This document shows positions 35,230 to 54,065 of a stretch of 64,000 bases of DNA, in pieces. Positions within the stretch are counted from its first letter, which is position 1; every line of letters begins with the position of its first letter. The translations under genes were made by a program, and so were the position numbers. The notes under the pieces were generated by a model that was not told where the DNA came from, did no database searches, and saw nothing but the letters and a program-made list of their open reading frames with translations. The stretch is from positions 436,511-500,510 of the forward strand of contig CM030931.1 of assembly GCA_018136815.1 (NCBI GenBank), given 5' to 3'. Source of the stretch: Isochrysis galbana. Taxonomy: Eukaryota; Haptophyta; Isochrysidales; Isochrysidaceae.

Positions 35230-35700
35230 GGCGCTTTTCCCTGTGTGACAACTACATAACCATACATTTTAAGAGATATTTATTACTTGTCGGTGCACGG
35301 CGCGATGTGCATCGGTCCCCCCGCGGAGACGCCGTGCGTGCGCATGCCAACTTTTTCCCTATGCGTACCCCCTAAGGTCCACATTTACGTAAATTAGCCA
35401 TTGTTTCTTTGCGCAGTACGTGTGATGACTTGCAATCACATTGTGCACGCCGTGCGTGGGCACGGCGCGATGTGCATCGGCCCCCCCGCCCCCCGCGGGG
35501 CGCCGTGCGTGCGCATGCCAACTTTTTCCTATGCGTACCCCTAAGGCCCACATTCACGTAAAGTAGCCATATAAGAGATGTTTCTTTGCGCAGCACGTGT
35601 GATGACTTGCAATCACATTGTGCACGCCGTGCGTGGGCACGGCGCGATGTGCATCGGCCCCCCCGCGGGGGCGCCGTGCGTGCGCATAGCAACTTCCAGG
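35230..35700 (+). repeat. Tandem repeat, ~165-177-bp unit, three copies
   Basis: GCACGGCGCGATGTGCATCGG recurs at ~35297, ~35460 and ~35638, each time followed by C/G runs and GCCGTGCGTGCGCAT; the first two are then followed by CAACTTTTT and a TATGCGTACCCC segment. A shorter relic precedes at ~35170-35230. Each unit carries CACGCCGTGCGTGGGCACGG, a partial palindrome. Confidence 0.75.
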
Positions 35701-35900
35701 AAGGTGCACGCCGTGCGTTCACTCTTTCCGCGGGGGAACTCTGGGCGCAGAGGCGGTCGGGAACCGTGGGGACACCCCCTGGGACCGGGGAAATTAATAC
35801 CGTATATTGCGAAACACTAACGTAAACAACTGATAGGTCTTTTGGTCTCTCCCCTCCCCCCCGGGTCCCCTCCCCCCTCCCCCGTCTCCCCCTCCCCCTC

Positions 35901-36137
35901 TCATCGACCTACCAGAGAGAGAAGGCTCCTACTGCCTGCCTCCCTCCTCCCTCCTCGCTCACCCTCCAGCTCTACCCTCCAGCACCTGTCGAGGCAGTAC
36001 GGGCAAGCGCTACCATTCGGGCGGGATGCCCATTCTTCGAGACAAGATCTGTGGAAAGCGTGATTGCATGGTGTCACAAACGCTTCCTCATCTGACAACG
36101 GCATGTAACAGATTGGGCACTCATCGTAGTCTGGCAT
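35901..36137 (-). CDS. RING-H2 finger protein, first exon or fragment
   Basis: From ATG 36137 the minus strand reads MPDYDECPICYMPLSDEEAF, then TPCNHAFHRSCLEEW and ACPYCLDR: a full C3H2C3 RING-H2 with all eight zinc ligands. Such domains bind E2 enzymes and act in ubiquitin ligases. A good donor (GACAG-GTGCTGG, exon end 35986) follows the last Cys, so the exon probably stops there and not at the in-frame stop at 35901. No further exon is recognised to the left, where sequence turns C/T-rich and repetitive. On the opposite strand a mobile-element frame starts at 36136, so the RING gene may have been cut by an insertion, or the RING may belong to the element. Confidence 0.6.
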   Translation of the reverse strand: MPDYDECPICYMPLSDEEAFVTPCNHAFHRSCLEEWASRPNGSACPYCLDRCWRVELEGERGGRREAGSRSLLSLVGR

Positions 36138-36610
36138 GTGGGCACTCATCAAGCCATACATGGGCCGTTGGTGCAAGGCAAACCTCATGCTCGTCGGCGA
36201 CTACTCCGACGAGTACGACAGGATCCCCAAGACCAAGTACATTGGAGACGAGGCCGCCGTCGCGTACCTCTGCATGGAATATATCATGGCTGAAACGAAT
36301 CCCATGGTGCAAGTGCACCGAGCAGCTGGCAAACTCTACATGGAGAACAAGAAGGCCATCCTCGCACGCGTCACGGACCTCGCCACCCAAGATCAGCCAA
36401 GCGACACCGTCGCCTGCCAGCAGAACGACGAGGAAGAGGGATGTGAGAAAAAGACGAAGAAGATGAAAACTCACCCCGCGTAGCTGGGGGTGTTACCACG
36501 TGTGTTGGGAGTGGGGGAGCGTGATGAGCTTTGTAATAATAATATTATTGTGGCTAACCAAAAAGAAAACAAGCACATAGCCTGGTCCTCTTTTGACGGA
36601 ACGCGACTCA
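36136..36610 (+). mobile_element. 3' end of an unclassified repeat element (copy 2)
   Basis: A 115-residue frame (36136-36483) begins ALIKPYMGRWCKANLMLVGD and ends CEKKTKKMKTHPA. The end and the ~130 bases after the stop match copy 1 at 21604-22005, including CCTCTTTTGACGGAACGCGAC. I do not recognise the protein. It has no transposase or reverse-transcriptase motif in the part present. Confidence 0.55.
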
Positions 36611-36910
36611 GGCTCAGGCTCTAGCTCTAAGTACCCCGAGAAGAGGGCACACACGTTCTAACGTGAAGCAAGGGCGGCGAGTAGCAGACGGAGCCGTTCA
36701 ATAGCTCGTCTGCTAGCCAACAAGATGCTCTACTGCTCTACACTGGAGTACAACCCTAGAGTAATAGAATGTCCAACTCAGGATAAATGACAAATATGAC
36801 AAATGACGAATAAGTACTCCATAAGTATCTATTCTTGTAAAGTGCAGTAGCGGGGCGCTGTGAATGAGTCGTGGTGTGACCGCCAGCCACCGCTGTCCAC
36901 GAGCGCCGCG

Positions 36911-36915
36911 TAACA

Positions 36916-36947
<32 letters not shown>

Positions 36948-37117
36948 AGGGAGAAGGGAGAGAGAGAAGGGAGAGAGAGAAGGGAGAGAGAGAAGGGAGA
37001 GAGAGAAGGGAGAGAGAGAAGGGAGAGAAACAAGGGAGAGAGAGAAGGGAGAGAGAGAGAGGAGAGAGAGAGAAGGGAGAGAGAAGGGAGAGAGAGAGAG
37101 ATTGGGAGACGGAGATT

Positions 37118-37204
<87 letters not shown>

Positions 37205-37235
37205 CGGGGGGGGAGGGGGGGGGGGAGGGAGGGAG
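36911..37235 (+). repeat. Long GA microsatellite
   Basis: More than 300 bases of GA dinucleotides mixed with GGGAGA units, ending in G runs just 5' of the TUTase gene. Here the purine strand is the sense strand of the downstream gene, opposite to the usual pyrimidine leader. Confidence 0.9.
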
Positions 37236-37339
37236 GGAAGGAGATTGGACTCTGCAGGGTGAGGCTTTCAGTATCGCTAGCTAGGGTTGAGGGCGCGAGC
37301 CAGTTGCAGCGTGGGAAACGCTGTGCCATCGCGCCCTCG

Positions 37340-40300
37340 ATGCTATCCTCTTCTCGTTCCTCTCTCTTCCTCTGCTGCCACCACACAGCACGGCCTCTCT
37401 CTCTCTTCCTCCGCCACCACACAGCGCGGCCGCTTCGGCGTTCACTTTGCGACGGCTCGGCCGCAAAGTCTCTCGTGCACAAGCAGATCCTCCATTTCGC
37501 CGAGATGGTCCGCCCCAGCGAGCGCGAGCGGCGTGCGAGGGCAATCGCCATCTCGCGCACGCGAGACGTTGTGAGGGCCGCCTTGCCCGGCGCTGAGCTC
37601 CATCAGTTCGGTTCCACCTCGACAAGCATCGCACTGCCGGGCTCGGACCTCGATCTTGTTGCCATCTATCGGCCAGACAGCCGCCGCTCCGACCCTTTCA
37701 CCTCACTGCGCAAGGTGCGTAATGAGATGCGCCGCTCGCAACTGCACGAGCCCAAGAAGCAGGCGATGCTCCTCAACGCCAAGGTGCCGCTGCTGAAGTT
37801 CACTGAGCGAGAAAGTGGTATGCCCATCGATCTCTCGTGCAATTCTCTCGACGGTCTGCGCAACTCACAGGCGATCCGCGTGGCGATCCAGTTCCGTCCG
37901 GAGCTTCAGCCGCTGATTTTGGTGGTGAAAACCTTTCTCAAGCAGCGGGGCCTTAACGAGACCTTCAACGGCGGCATCGGCTCATATCTGCTCTTTGCCA
38001 TGGCCTTGCAAAAGATTGAGCCACGAACCCGTTCAACAGACCTCCTTGAGGCGGCAAGGCAGCTAGGACAGGTCGCGCAGCTCCGCGTCTCTCTCGGCGA
38101 AAAGGGCTCGCATGAGTTTCTCAGCGAGCAAACAGTGGAGACTACAGATGTTGTATTTGAGAGGCCGCAGCTATTTCAAGATTACATGCGTGCGGGGGAA
38201 CAGGAACGTAGAGGGCGCGTGACAAGCGCTGGTGTGATGGACGACATAGATGATTCTGCAGAGAGGCAGCCTCCCGAAGCACCGTCGCGCGAGGAGCCCC
38301 CCGACCCGAGTCAAGCCATCCCAGCCAATCGTCTCGAGATCCAGAATGCTGCCATGCATGTCGGCGACGCGGGTGCGAGCGTTGCAGCGGCATGTGCCGG
38401 CGAGACAGTAATGCGATTCCTGATGCGGAGTCCTGATCAAGCTAGTGAAGGAGAACGCGTCTTCGAGCAGGCAGCTGTGTTACGCAACCTGTCGCGCGCA
38501 GAGTTGCGCGAAGTTTGTGGTAAGCGGTGCCCCTCATCTCGTGCCTAGCGACAGCTCAAGGGCCCCTGCTGTCTCAGGAGATGGCATGGAGCGGACATGC
38601 GTCTCTGGTGTTGGCAAGTCCGTTGGAAAGCCGTCGGGTATCTTGGACATGGCAACACCCTCGGAGGGGCGTGAATGTAAGGCGGGCGAGCCGTACCTGC
38701 ATATACCCGCGCCTCTATCATCTGATTGTATCCTATCCTTGCATGCTTTTTCTCAGTCCAACGAGGCATATCCACTAGAGGTGGTCGAGCGGCCATCTTA
38801 CTCCGTCTTTCGAGAAGGGAGCTCGCGGCTTCCCCCGCCACGGGTGTCTGCCCTTTGAATACCGCCGCGGTGGGCACTGCAATTGACGCTGAGGCTGATG
38901 CCGGTGCCACATCTTTATCGGATGCTAGCGTAACGCTGGTCACGCCCAGATGGACTCATGGCGTGAGAGGCGGGGACATGAACCCGCCGCTACAGGGCGC
39001 GAGAGCTGCTTCCGTCTCCAGCGCAGGTACAAGAGAAGTCCCTAGACATCCAGAGGCGATCGTGGGGACAATGAATGAATTGAGAGCAGGCCATTGGGCT
39101 GAGAATTCGGGGTTTGGTGCAGAGGCTGCCATCGGAGACGTAACGCCGGTTGCCCGCCACGCCTCCGACGGTGTCGGCAGGTCGGGTGGAGAACAAATTG
39201 AAGTGGGAACATCCACTGCAAATGCTCAAGTGGCGCCTATGCACCAAACTTCGTCAGGCAGGTTACCGATCACCCGACACCCTCGTATCGTATATCTCCA
39301 TTCCGAGAACTGCCCCGATCTCGGCGAGGCGCTGCTCAGCTTCTTCGAGTACTACGGCCACCTCTCTGCGCCGCTCACCGTGCACGATCCTCTTGCTCCG
39401 CACGTGAATCTAGGAGCCAAGGCGCATCAGTTCGCTGAGGCACGGCGCCATTTTGCTGAGGCGGCACGGGCTCTCAGGGAGACGAAATGTCTGTCTGCTA
39501 TTCTCATTGGTAAGCCATGAAGCTCGTCTAGGGGACAGAGCATGTAGCCCATGATCACTGCGCATTCAATGCATAGTCATGGAAGCGGACCTACTCCCGC
39601 CTCGCCTTGTACCGTCGAAATGTGCATCTAGCCTTGCTCTAGCTCATCTGCCCCGTGGCCTTGGTTGCAGGCTGGCCGGAGGGCGGCATGGCGCCTCGCC
39701 CTCAGTTGGCTGGCCCCGAATTCTACTCGCCATCGAAGGAGAAAGCTAAGCCCCGTCGACGCCGTGAGCATGGTGCTCCCCACGCTGTTGAAAGCTCAGG
39801 CGGCAGGTCTCTTGCCGTGGACGCCCAGGTCGCCGGTGGTGCAGTGGATGCGAACCCGTGGCAGACGAGACGTAGGCAAACAACGGAGCTTCGGCGCGCC
39901 ATAGGATCAGGCCAATGGGGCCGGGAAGCGAAGGATGCGCTACTAGCAATGAAGGGTGGCATGAACCGTCCGTCAGGTGGCCGCGTACGCAATCTAGCAC
40001 GGGCGCTTGGAATGAGACCCCAAACAGTCGCATCCATTTTGAGGAGAGAGCATCGGAGGTGCGCGATCCCCGTGACACATGCAGAGGTCGTGCGTTCCCC
40101 TCCGCTTGATGGTGAATGCTTGCGGAAGGCAGCGATGACTACAAGGCGGGGTGCCACCTGACCTCACAACATTCCACCTCATACTATCGCATACTTTCTA
40201 CCACCCGGTACCGCCTCCGTGGAAGAAATCGCCCCTCACCCTGCCCAACTCGTGAAGATTCTGCTGAAGATTGCCCTTGTTGTTGCAGAGTCCTAAAAGA

Positions 40301-41729
40301 AAAGCGAGCCACTAGGTTGCCCTCCTCGTCGAGCGGGTCGCTATACGTGCCCTCACCTACGCTTGCAGAACAAGCCTGCAGCCCGACGCTTGATCGAAAT
40401 CAGATCGCCGTCGAGGAGGATGGCTCAGACAGACCCGGCTGCTCGAGAGGCCATGAGGAAGGTCGTTGGCATGTGCGAGTTCCCGTAGCGGGGTATGGAT
40501 GGGGTGGAGGCACGCAGAACGCTGCGGCGCTAGCAGAAGCGCAAGCATCTACGTATCTAGCGGATGGGCTGCATGCATCTATCGTCTCCGATCCGCTTGG
40601 GCTGCGTCCAAGAATAGTGGCAGCTCCATCTCGACTTGCCGTCGACGGAATGGACCAGGCCGCCCGATTCGCACAAAGTGCTCACGGACGAGCGTGTAAC
40701 GTGAGCAGCAATCCGCTTACTCACTTGGCCAGCGTGTGGAATAGGCTCACCGCCGCCTTCCCCTACATGAAGGGCCAGTCGACTGCTGAGGGAGAGTTGA
40801 GCTCTGGCAAAGCTTACGACGAATCATCAGATGATTCACTTCCGAGCAGCTCTGCTTTTGCACAGTCGACACGTGGTTCTCGTCACACCACCGCCAGTAT
40901 TCCCTTGCCCCATCAAAATTTTAATGACTTCCTCCAGATGGAACGTTTGCGGCTCGCTGAGAAGAGGCGGCGGCGGGCGGGCTCAGTTACCGTAAGCACG
41001 AAGGGTGCAGAGCTGAGAGGTGACAGCTCATCCGGCGCGAAGGAAGGTGATATGAAGAGGGATTCGACGAGTGGGGTAGCATACGGAATTCCCCCTGTGA
41101 GCGACAAACATATCACAGACACTGCCGCCGTTGCACAAGACTCGTCTGCTGCACTTAGTGCGGAGCTGAATGGAGGCATGAGTATAGACAACCCAGTGCA
41201 TCTAGGCATCGACTTGGCCTCTTCGCAGCGTGGAGGTGGGCTTAACGTGCATTCGCATGGTTCGGGAGCAACAAGCAGCTCACTTTCGCCCTCCCACGTT
41301 GAAGTGCGCGAACAAGCTCTCTTAACGGTGGCGACCATTAATCACAGCGCGCACCATCGCGTCATCAGCCTTGTCCATCGAGCGCTGCAGGCGGACCTCA
41401 AGGACAATCGCAAGATCAATCAAAGGCTGCACCACGAGTACAGTCCCGGCGATGGGCATCACCCATGGCGTTGTCAACTTGTGGACACGGCGACTGGGCT
41501 CAAGTTTGAGGGCTTAGCGACGACTAGGCGGCGAGCCAAGGCAGAGGCGTACACGTTGCTTTGGAATAGCTGGCAACGTGCCGCTGCCCACGGCCAAACG
41601 ATTGAGAGCACGCCAAATTTATCCACTATGCTGAAGGCGATGCAGCCGGACGCTTCGTTCTTCTTCGCGTGCCGGATGGCTCCCCAGCCTTACTCGACGC
41701 AAAACGAAGATGAGACTGCGCCGTCATAG
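37340..41729 (+). CDS. TRF4/TUTase-type nucleotidyltransferase with C-terminal dsRBD-like region
   Basis: Exons 37340-38519, 38757-39509, 39671-40111 and 40291-41729 total 1,270 residues; all junctions are phase 1. The family adds A or U tails to RNA. The catalytic core starts near residue 45 (SLVHKQILHFAEMVRPSERE). It has HQFGSTSTSIALPGSDLDLV (~88-107; Gly-Ser and the Asp-x-Asp metal site) and the third Asp in MPIDLSCNS (~163). LVVKTFLKQRGLNETFNGG and IGSYLLFAMALQ follow. The PAP-associated part is only reached in exon 2 (LGEALLSFFEYYG; DPLAPHVNLG, ~570-600) after an insertion of about 300 residues. The C-terminus (~1137-1220) reads INQRLHHEYSPGDGHHPWRC, then GLATTRRRAKAEAYTLLWNS, which fits a double-stranded RNA-binding fold. 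The start is the first in-frame ATG before the core. Exon 3/4 borders are the least certain. Confidence 0.83.
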
Positions 41730-41944
41730 GTCGTGATGCGTTCGATCGATCTTCTCCTTCCGGATTGGTCAAGAGCCCCAGCTTACCCATTGTCGACTAC
41801 GCGACGGGTCTAGAGACGTGTCGCCCTCATAACGGCTTTTCTGGTGTTGCCGTACTTGTTAGGAGACTGCTTATTTATCCCCCGATAGCTATCGGGGGGC
41901 GTTGGCTCCTTGGGGGTAACATAGGGGTATACAACGCGCTAGTA

Positions 41945-42703
41945 ATTAAATTAAACCTTTTAATAGTCTCACCGCACACGCAGCCGTGGACCCTCTACTT
42001 TCTACTCACGTAGGAAAACTTTCTACACCCCCACTCCCCCGGCCCTTCTCCCCCCGCCATAAGGCGACTCCCCCCGTGCACTACTAGGGGGACAGGGGTG
42101 AAGGGCTTAGATATGGTCCGGTGGCCCGCGCCTCCCCCCGGTGATCATTCGCCCCCCCTTCCTCCTGTGTCTCCGAGTGGGCGGCGGTCTCAGCCCCGAC
42201 TTATCCTGTAAACAGGTGCGGGACTTACCTATTTTTCGGTGAGCGGAGCTCTCGCTCCGCCCACCCCCTTCTCCGCGCTCTCTCTCCCCTCTCCTGCAGG
42301 CACGCGCGATGGCGCGCCTGCGGCAGGCCTGCCGCTGCTCCTGGCGACCCCTGGAGGCTCCTGGAGGCCAGCTCAGGGGGCAGAGGAGGCTGGGGCTGGG
42401 CCCTGGCCTCCCCTGCCTCTCCCTCGCTGGCGCTCCTGAGCCTCTGGGGCCCCCAATCTGCACCTGTCTGCCTGTCGACCAGGGGGGGAGGGGGGGTTGG
42501 AGCGATGGGCTGGTCACGAGGGGCCAGGATGGGCGAATGGGGCGAGCCTGTGGGGAAGGGAGTGGGTCAGTAGGGCAGTGGCCTCCTGGCAAGCCATCAG
42601 GCGTGCCAGGAGGATGGGTGGTTCCTCCCCCATGGCAGGGGAGGAGTGGAGAGAGGGGGGGGCTCGTGCCCCCCCATGGGTCAACCAAGTATAAACTTAG
42701 TTG
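41945..42703 (-). mobile_element. GC-rich retroposon, copy A, with 16-bp target duplication
   Basis: ATACAACGCGCTAGTA flanks the element at 41929-41944 and 42704-42719. The sense strand is taken as minus: it starts CAACTAAGTTTATACTTGGT, a small hairpin, and ends in an A/T-rich tail (TATTAAAAGGTTTAATTTAAT). The body is G/C-rich without a convincing ORF. Length (759) matches copy E. Confidence 0.8.
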
Positions 42704-42719
42704 ATACAACGCGCTAGTA

Positions 42720-43826
42720 GTATTAAACCTTTTAATAGTCTCACCGCACACGCGGCCGTGGACCCTCTACTTTCTACTCACGTAGGAAACTTTCTACACC
42801 CCCACTTCCCCGGCCCTTCTCCCCCCGCCATAAGGCGACTCCCCCCGTGCACTACTAGGGGGATAGGGGTGAAGGGCTTAGATATGGTCCGGTGGCCCGC
42901 GCCCCCCCCCGGTGATCATTCCCCCCCTTCCTCCTGTGTCTCCAAGTGGGCGGCGGTCTCAGCCCCGACTTATCCTCCACTAGCTAATTGGACACAACTT
43001 TTCCGTCCCGGAATCCCGCCATGCCTGACGAGCCAGGTGTCCGAGTGCTACCGGGGGGAGGGGGCCCCGCCCCCTCCCCCCGATATTCGTCCTCCCCCCA
43101 GTGCACGCACCGACCCCGCGCACCCCAGCACGTCCTCTCCTCGAGTCCACGCTGGGGGAAAACCCCTTTCGGGTAAAAACAACGCAGGGGGGGGGGCACT
43201 CATGAATAGGAGCCCAGAAACGCTAATCTCTCCTCGCAAGAGCGAGTGGCCGCGGCGAGCCGCGGCCCTTCCCTCCTGGTTCTGGCGCCCCCGTCTTCTC
43301 TTACCCAAACGGGGCGAGAAGACACGTAAACGCCGGAGGGGAGAGCTGCCACTCCCCCCTCCCCTCCCTCTTCCCTTTTCCTCCTCTATTCCCTGCGGCG
43401 GGGGCCCATGGCCCATGGCGCGCGCCTGCGGCCCCTCTTCAGGTCCCCAGGCCCCAGGTAGCCTGCAAGGGCCTGGGAGCACAGCTCAGGGGGCAGGTGA
43501 GGCTGGGGCATGGCCCTGGCCCCTCCTGCCTCTCCATCGCTGGCTCTCGAGCCCCTGCCAGTCGACTGGAGCTGGCTGGGGGGTCCTGATCAGGGGGGCC
43601 CAGGGGGAGGAGGGGCTGGTCAGAGGGATGGGCTGGCCACGACAGGCCAGGGCGGGCGAATCAGGCGTGCCTGTGGGGAGAGGGATGGGTCAGCATGGCA
43701 GTGTGCTCCTGGCAAGCCATCAGGCATGCCAGGAGAGTGGGTGGTTCCTCCCCCATGGCGGGGGAGGGGTGGAGAGAGGGGGGGGCTCGTGCCCCGCCAT
43801 GGGTGAACCAAGTATAAACTTAGTTG
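42720..43826 (-). mobile_element. GC-rich retroposon, copy B (long form)
   Basis: Same ends as copy A but with a different centre (~42975-43510) that is shared with copy C. Copy A was inserted right beside the tail of this copy. Confidence 0.75.
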
Positions 43827-44352
43827 TTCCCCCCTGGGGGCTAGGGGGATGGTGAGTTTTCTTTCCCCTTCTTTCCTTCGGTCTAATGCGCCCCCTCGCT
43901 GCTCCGTCGCCGTTCACCAGCGCAAACTCAAGCCTGCAAGTCATCGCAAGCTGACAAGAAATCACAAGACGCACATTGTATTAAAGAAACGTGGGTAGGT
44001 TCCAGAGGACACGTAGTCATGCGAGCGACGCTTTACCGATGACATGGAAACGGCAAGCACCGCAGTTCCCAAAGGCTTACAAGTCACAACTCAACCCGTG
44101 CAGATTGAACTTCTCATCACCACCGCAAGTGTAGAATAGAGGCTCTCAACCCATTCAGTAACATGACCGCAAAAAAGCAAGCGCCATCGACGTCCAAGAT
44201 CCCAGTCGCATCAGGCTCGTGTAAACACTGCAGGGCATCCTCGCCCGCCCCCTCTTTGCGCTTCCCAGATAAGTTGGGAATTGAAGCGCAGATAATTGGC
44301 TGGGTTCCATCCGAGGGTAGATGGTAAGGATTTCAGCAATCGACCCGAATCA
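43827..44352. other. Spacer downstream of RPB1
   Basis: 3' flank of RPB1. No gene, RNA or clear polyadenylation signal recognised. Confidence 0.5.
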
Positions 44353-51648
<7,296 letters not shown>

Positions 51649-51732
51649 TCCTCACCCCTCCTCCCCCTCCGCCCCCCCCCCCCCCCCCTCTCCCCCCCTA
51701 ACCCTGCCTCCCCCCTCTCTCTGAAACACAAG

Positions 51733-51788
<56 letters not shown>

Positions 51789-52080
51789 TCCTCCCCACCC
51801 CCGTGCGGCGCTCTCTCTCCCGCCCTCGCGCCTCGCCTACGCCCCCCGCGCCCGCGCAACCCCCCCCCCCCCCCCCCTTCTTCTCCCCCTTCTCCCCCCC
51901 CGCTCTCCCCTCCCTTTATTCCCTCCCTCCCTCGATGTATTTCTCTCTCTCTCCTCAGCCCTCGTCTTGAGTTCCCACAACTAAGCGCTCCCCCACCCCC
52001 TCTCCCTCTAGACGGGCTCAGCGCGCGCGGGGGAAGCGCCTTGCACCGGTCAAAACGGACCAGTCTTTTAACTTTTAAGG
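51649..52080 (-). promoter_or_regulatory. Promoter/leader region of RPB1
   Basis: Sense (minus) strand upstream of the ATG: G runs and purines for ~60 bases, then an uninterrupted CT dinucleotide run (plus strand GA run 51738-51786), then more purine-rich sequence. Tract polarity is mixed here, so it fits the window-wide pyrimidine-leader pattern only in part. Confidence 0.35.
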
Positions 52081-52689
52081 CTCTCACCTGCTGCCATCAA
52101 GCCTGCAAGGCGATGGCAGTGGCAGTGGCAGTGCCACAAACCACAAATATCAAATATAAGGATAAACACCGATGATGTACAGATGACACTTGATACTTTA
52201 CCAATACCAATCAGAGATAAGAGTTACACCGTTAGAGCTTAGAGCGTTGTACGACATCTGGTCATCTGGTCAGCTAGCATCCGTGATCCCTGATCACTAG
52301 CCAGCCACATACATACACCGGACGAGCCATGCGCCATGCGCCGACCGCCGACCGACAACCGACAACCGACAACCGACCGCGCACACCCCGCCCATATCCA
52401 TCTCGGGGTAGGGAGTCACCGTATCTGCGCTGTCACGAACGCTAGCTACACGATGGTACGTACGGTTATTCTGCTACACTGTTGTATCCAGGCTCTTTGG
52501 CAAAAATGTTTCGGCCTGAATACGAGCCCTCCTCGTTATCCACCGTCTGCTAGGTTCGTCGTGGTCGTTCCAGGCGAGTTGATTCGGATTCCCCCTGGGC
52601 TCAAGTTCGGGTTCGCCGATTTTCGTCTCGAAAATCGAAGGAGTTGAGTTTTATTTTTACTGGAATTAACTTGTTGAGGGTGGAACCAA
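52081..52689. other. Gene-free spacer
   Basis: Contains short direct repeats (ACCGACAACCGACA at ~52350) and the 52577-52670 copy of the repeat at 34487-34570. No gene. Confidence 0.5.
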
Positions 52690-53060
52690 CTTGTTCACGA
52701 CTTGTTCAGGCGGGAACCAACTTGTTCGGTGAGTGGAGTCAACTTGTTCAGTGGTTAAAGTCAACTTGTTGAGAGGTCAACTTGTTGAGGGGTCAACTTG
52801 TTGAGGGGTCAACTTGTTGAGGGGTCAACTTGTTGAGAGGTCAACATGTTGAGAGGTCAACTTGTTGAGAGGTCAACTTGTTGAGAGGTCAACATGTTGA
52901 GAGGTCAACTTGTTGAGGGGTCAACTTGTTGAGAGGTCAACATGTTGAGAGGTCAACATGTTGAGAGGTCAACATGTTGAGAGGTCAACATGTTGAGAGG
53001 TCAACATGTTGAGAGGTCAACATGTGAGAGGTTAACTTGTTGAGATGTGAACTTGTTCAG
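52690..53060 (+). repeat. 16-bp palindromic minisatellite
   Basis: About 20 units of GAGGTCAACWTGTTGA. The version with A contains the perfect palindrome TCAACATGTTGA. Units with CTTG dominate on the left and CATG on the right, and the array frays at both ends. Confidence 0.9.
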
Positions 53061-53209
53061 GTTGTCTGGTAGTTTGTTGTGCGGCACGTGTAGCGTGTAG
53101 CGCCTGTTGGTGACCTGCAGCCCCCTGAGTACCCCCAAGCCCCCGAGTCTTCCGAGTCATCCTTTCGAGTCTACGAGTCCCTACGAGTCCCAATCAAGCG
53201 GTATCTGCT

Positions 53210-54065
53210 CGCCGCGCCCTTCCCTACGTCCTCCGTCCCTCCGATTTGCGTTCCCGGACTCCCGCCATGCCTGGCGAGCCAGGTGTCCGAGTGGTACCGG
53301 GGGGGGGGGCATTGCCCCCTCCCCTCGATATTTGTCCTCCCCCCAGTGCAAGCACCGGCCCTACGCACCCCAGCACACCCTCTCCTCGAGGCCACGCTGG
53401 GGGAAAACCCCTTTCGGGTAAAAGCAACGCAGGGGGGGGGGGGGCACTCGTGAGTTTAGTTAGGGGCCTAGAGCGCTAATCTCCCTCGCCCGAGCGAGTG
53501 GCCGCGGCGAGCCGCGGCCCTTCCCTCCTGGCTCTGGCGCCCCCGTCTTCTCTTACCCAACTAGGTCTAGAAGACACGTAAACACCGGAGGGGAGAGCTG
53601 CCGCTCCCCCCTCCCCTCCCTCTTCCCTTTTCCTCCTCTCTTCCCTGCGGCGGGGGCCCATGGCGCGCGCCTGCGGCCCCTCGCTCAGGTCCCCAGATGG
53701 CCTGCAGGGCCTGGGAGCACAGCTCAGGGGGCAGGTGAGGCTGGGGCATGGCCCTGGCCCCTCCTGCCTCTCCCTCGCTGGCGCTCCGCTCCCCTGCAAG
53801 TCGACTGGAGCTGGCTGGGGGGTCCTGATCAGGGGGGCCCAGGGGGAGGAGGGGCTGGTCAGAGGAATGGGCAGGCCACGACAGGCCAGGGCGGGCGAAT
53901 CAGGCGTGCCTGTGGGGAGAGGGATGGGTCAGCAGGGCAGTGTGCTCCTGGCAGGCCATCAGGCGTGCCAGGAGAGCGGGTGGTTCTTCCCCCATGGTAG
54001 GGGAGGAGTGGAGAGAGAGGGGGGCTCGTGCCCCGCCATGAGTGAACCAAGTATAAACTTAGTTG
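53210..54065 (-). mobile_element. GC-rich retroposon, copy C (long form, truncated)
   Basis: Shares its centre and its CAACTAAGTTTATACTTGGT end with copy B. It lacks the A/T-rich tail portion seen in copies A, B and E. Confidence 0.7.

Noticed and set aside
35230..35700. CRISPR array or centromeric satellite
   Set aside because: Units are ~170 bp, only three, without spacers. Too short to call a centromere, and CRISPR is not expected in nuclear DNA.
43010..43060. Hammerhead ribozyme core (CTGACGA) in retroposon copy B
   Set aside because: The matching position in copy C reads CTGGCGA, and no GAAA core with pairing stems is found at suitable spacing.
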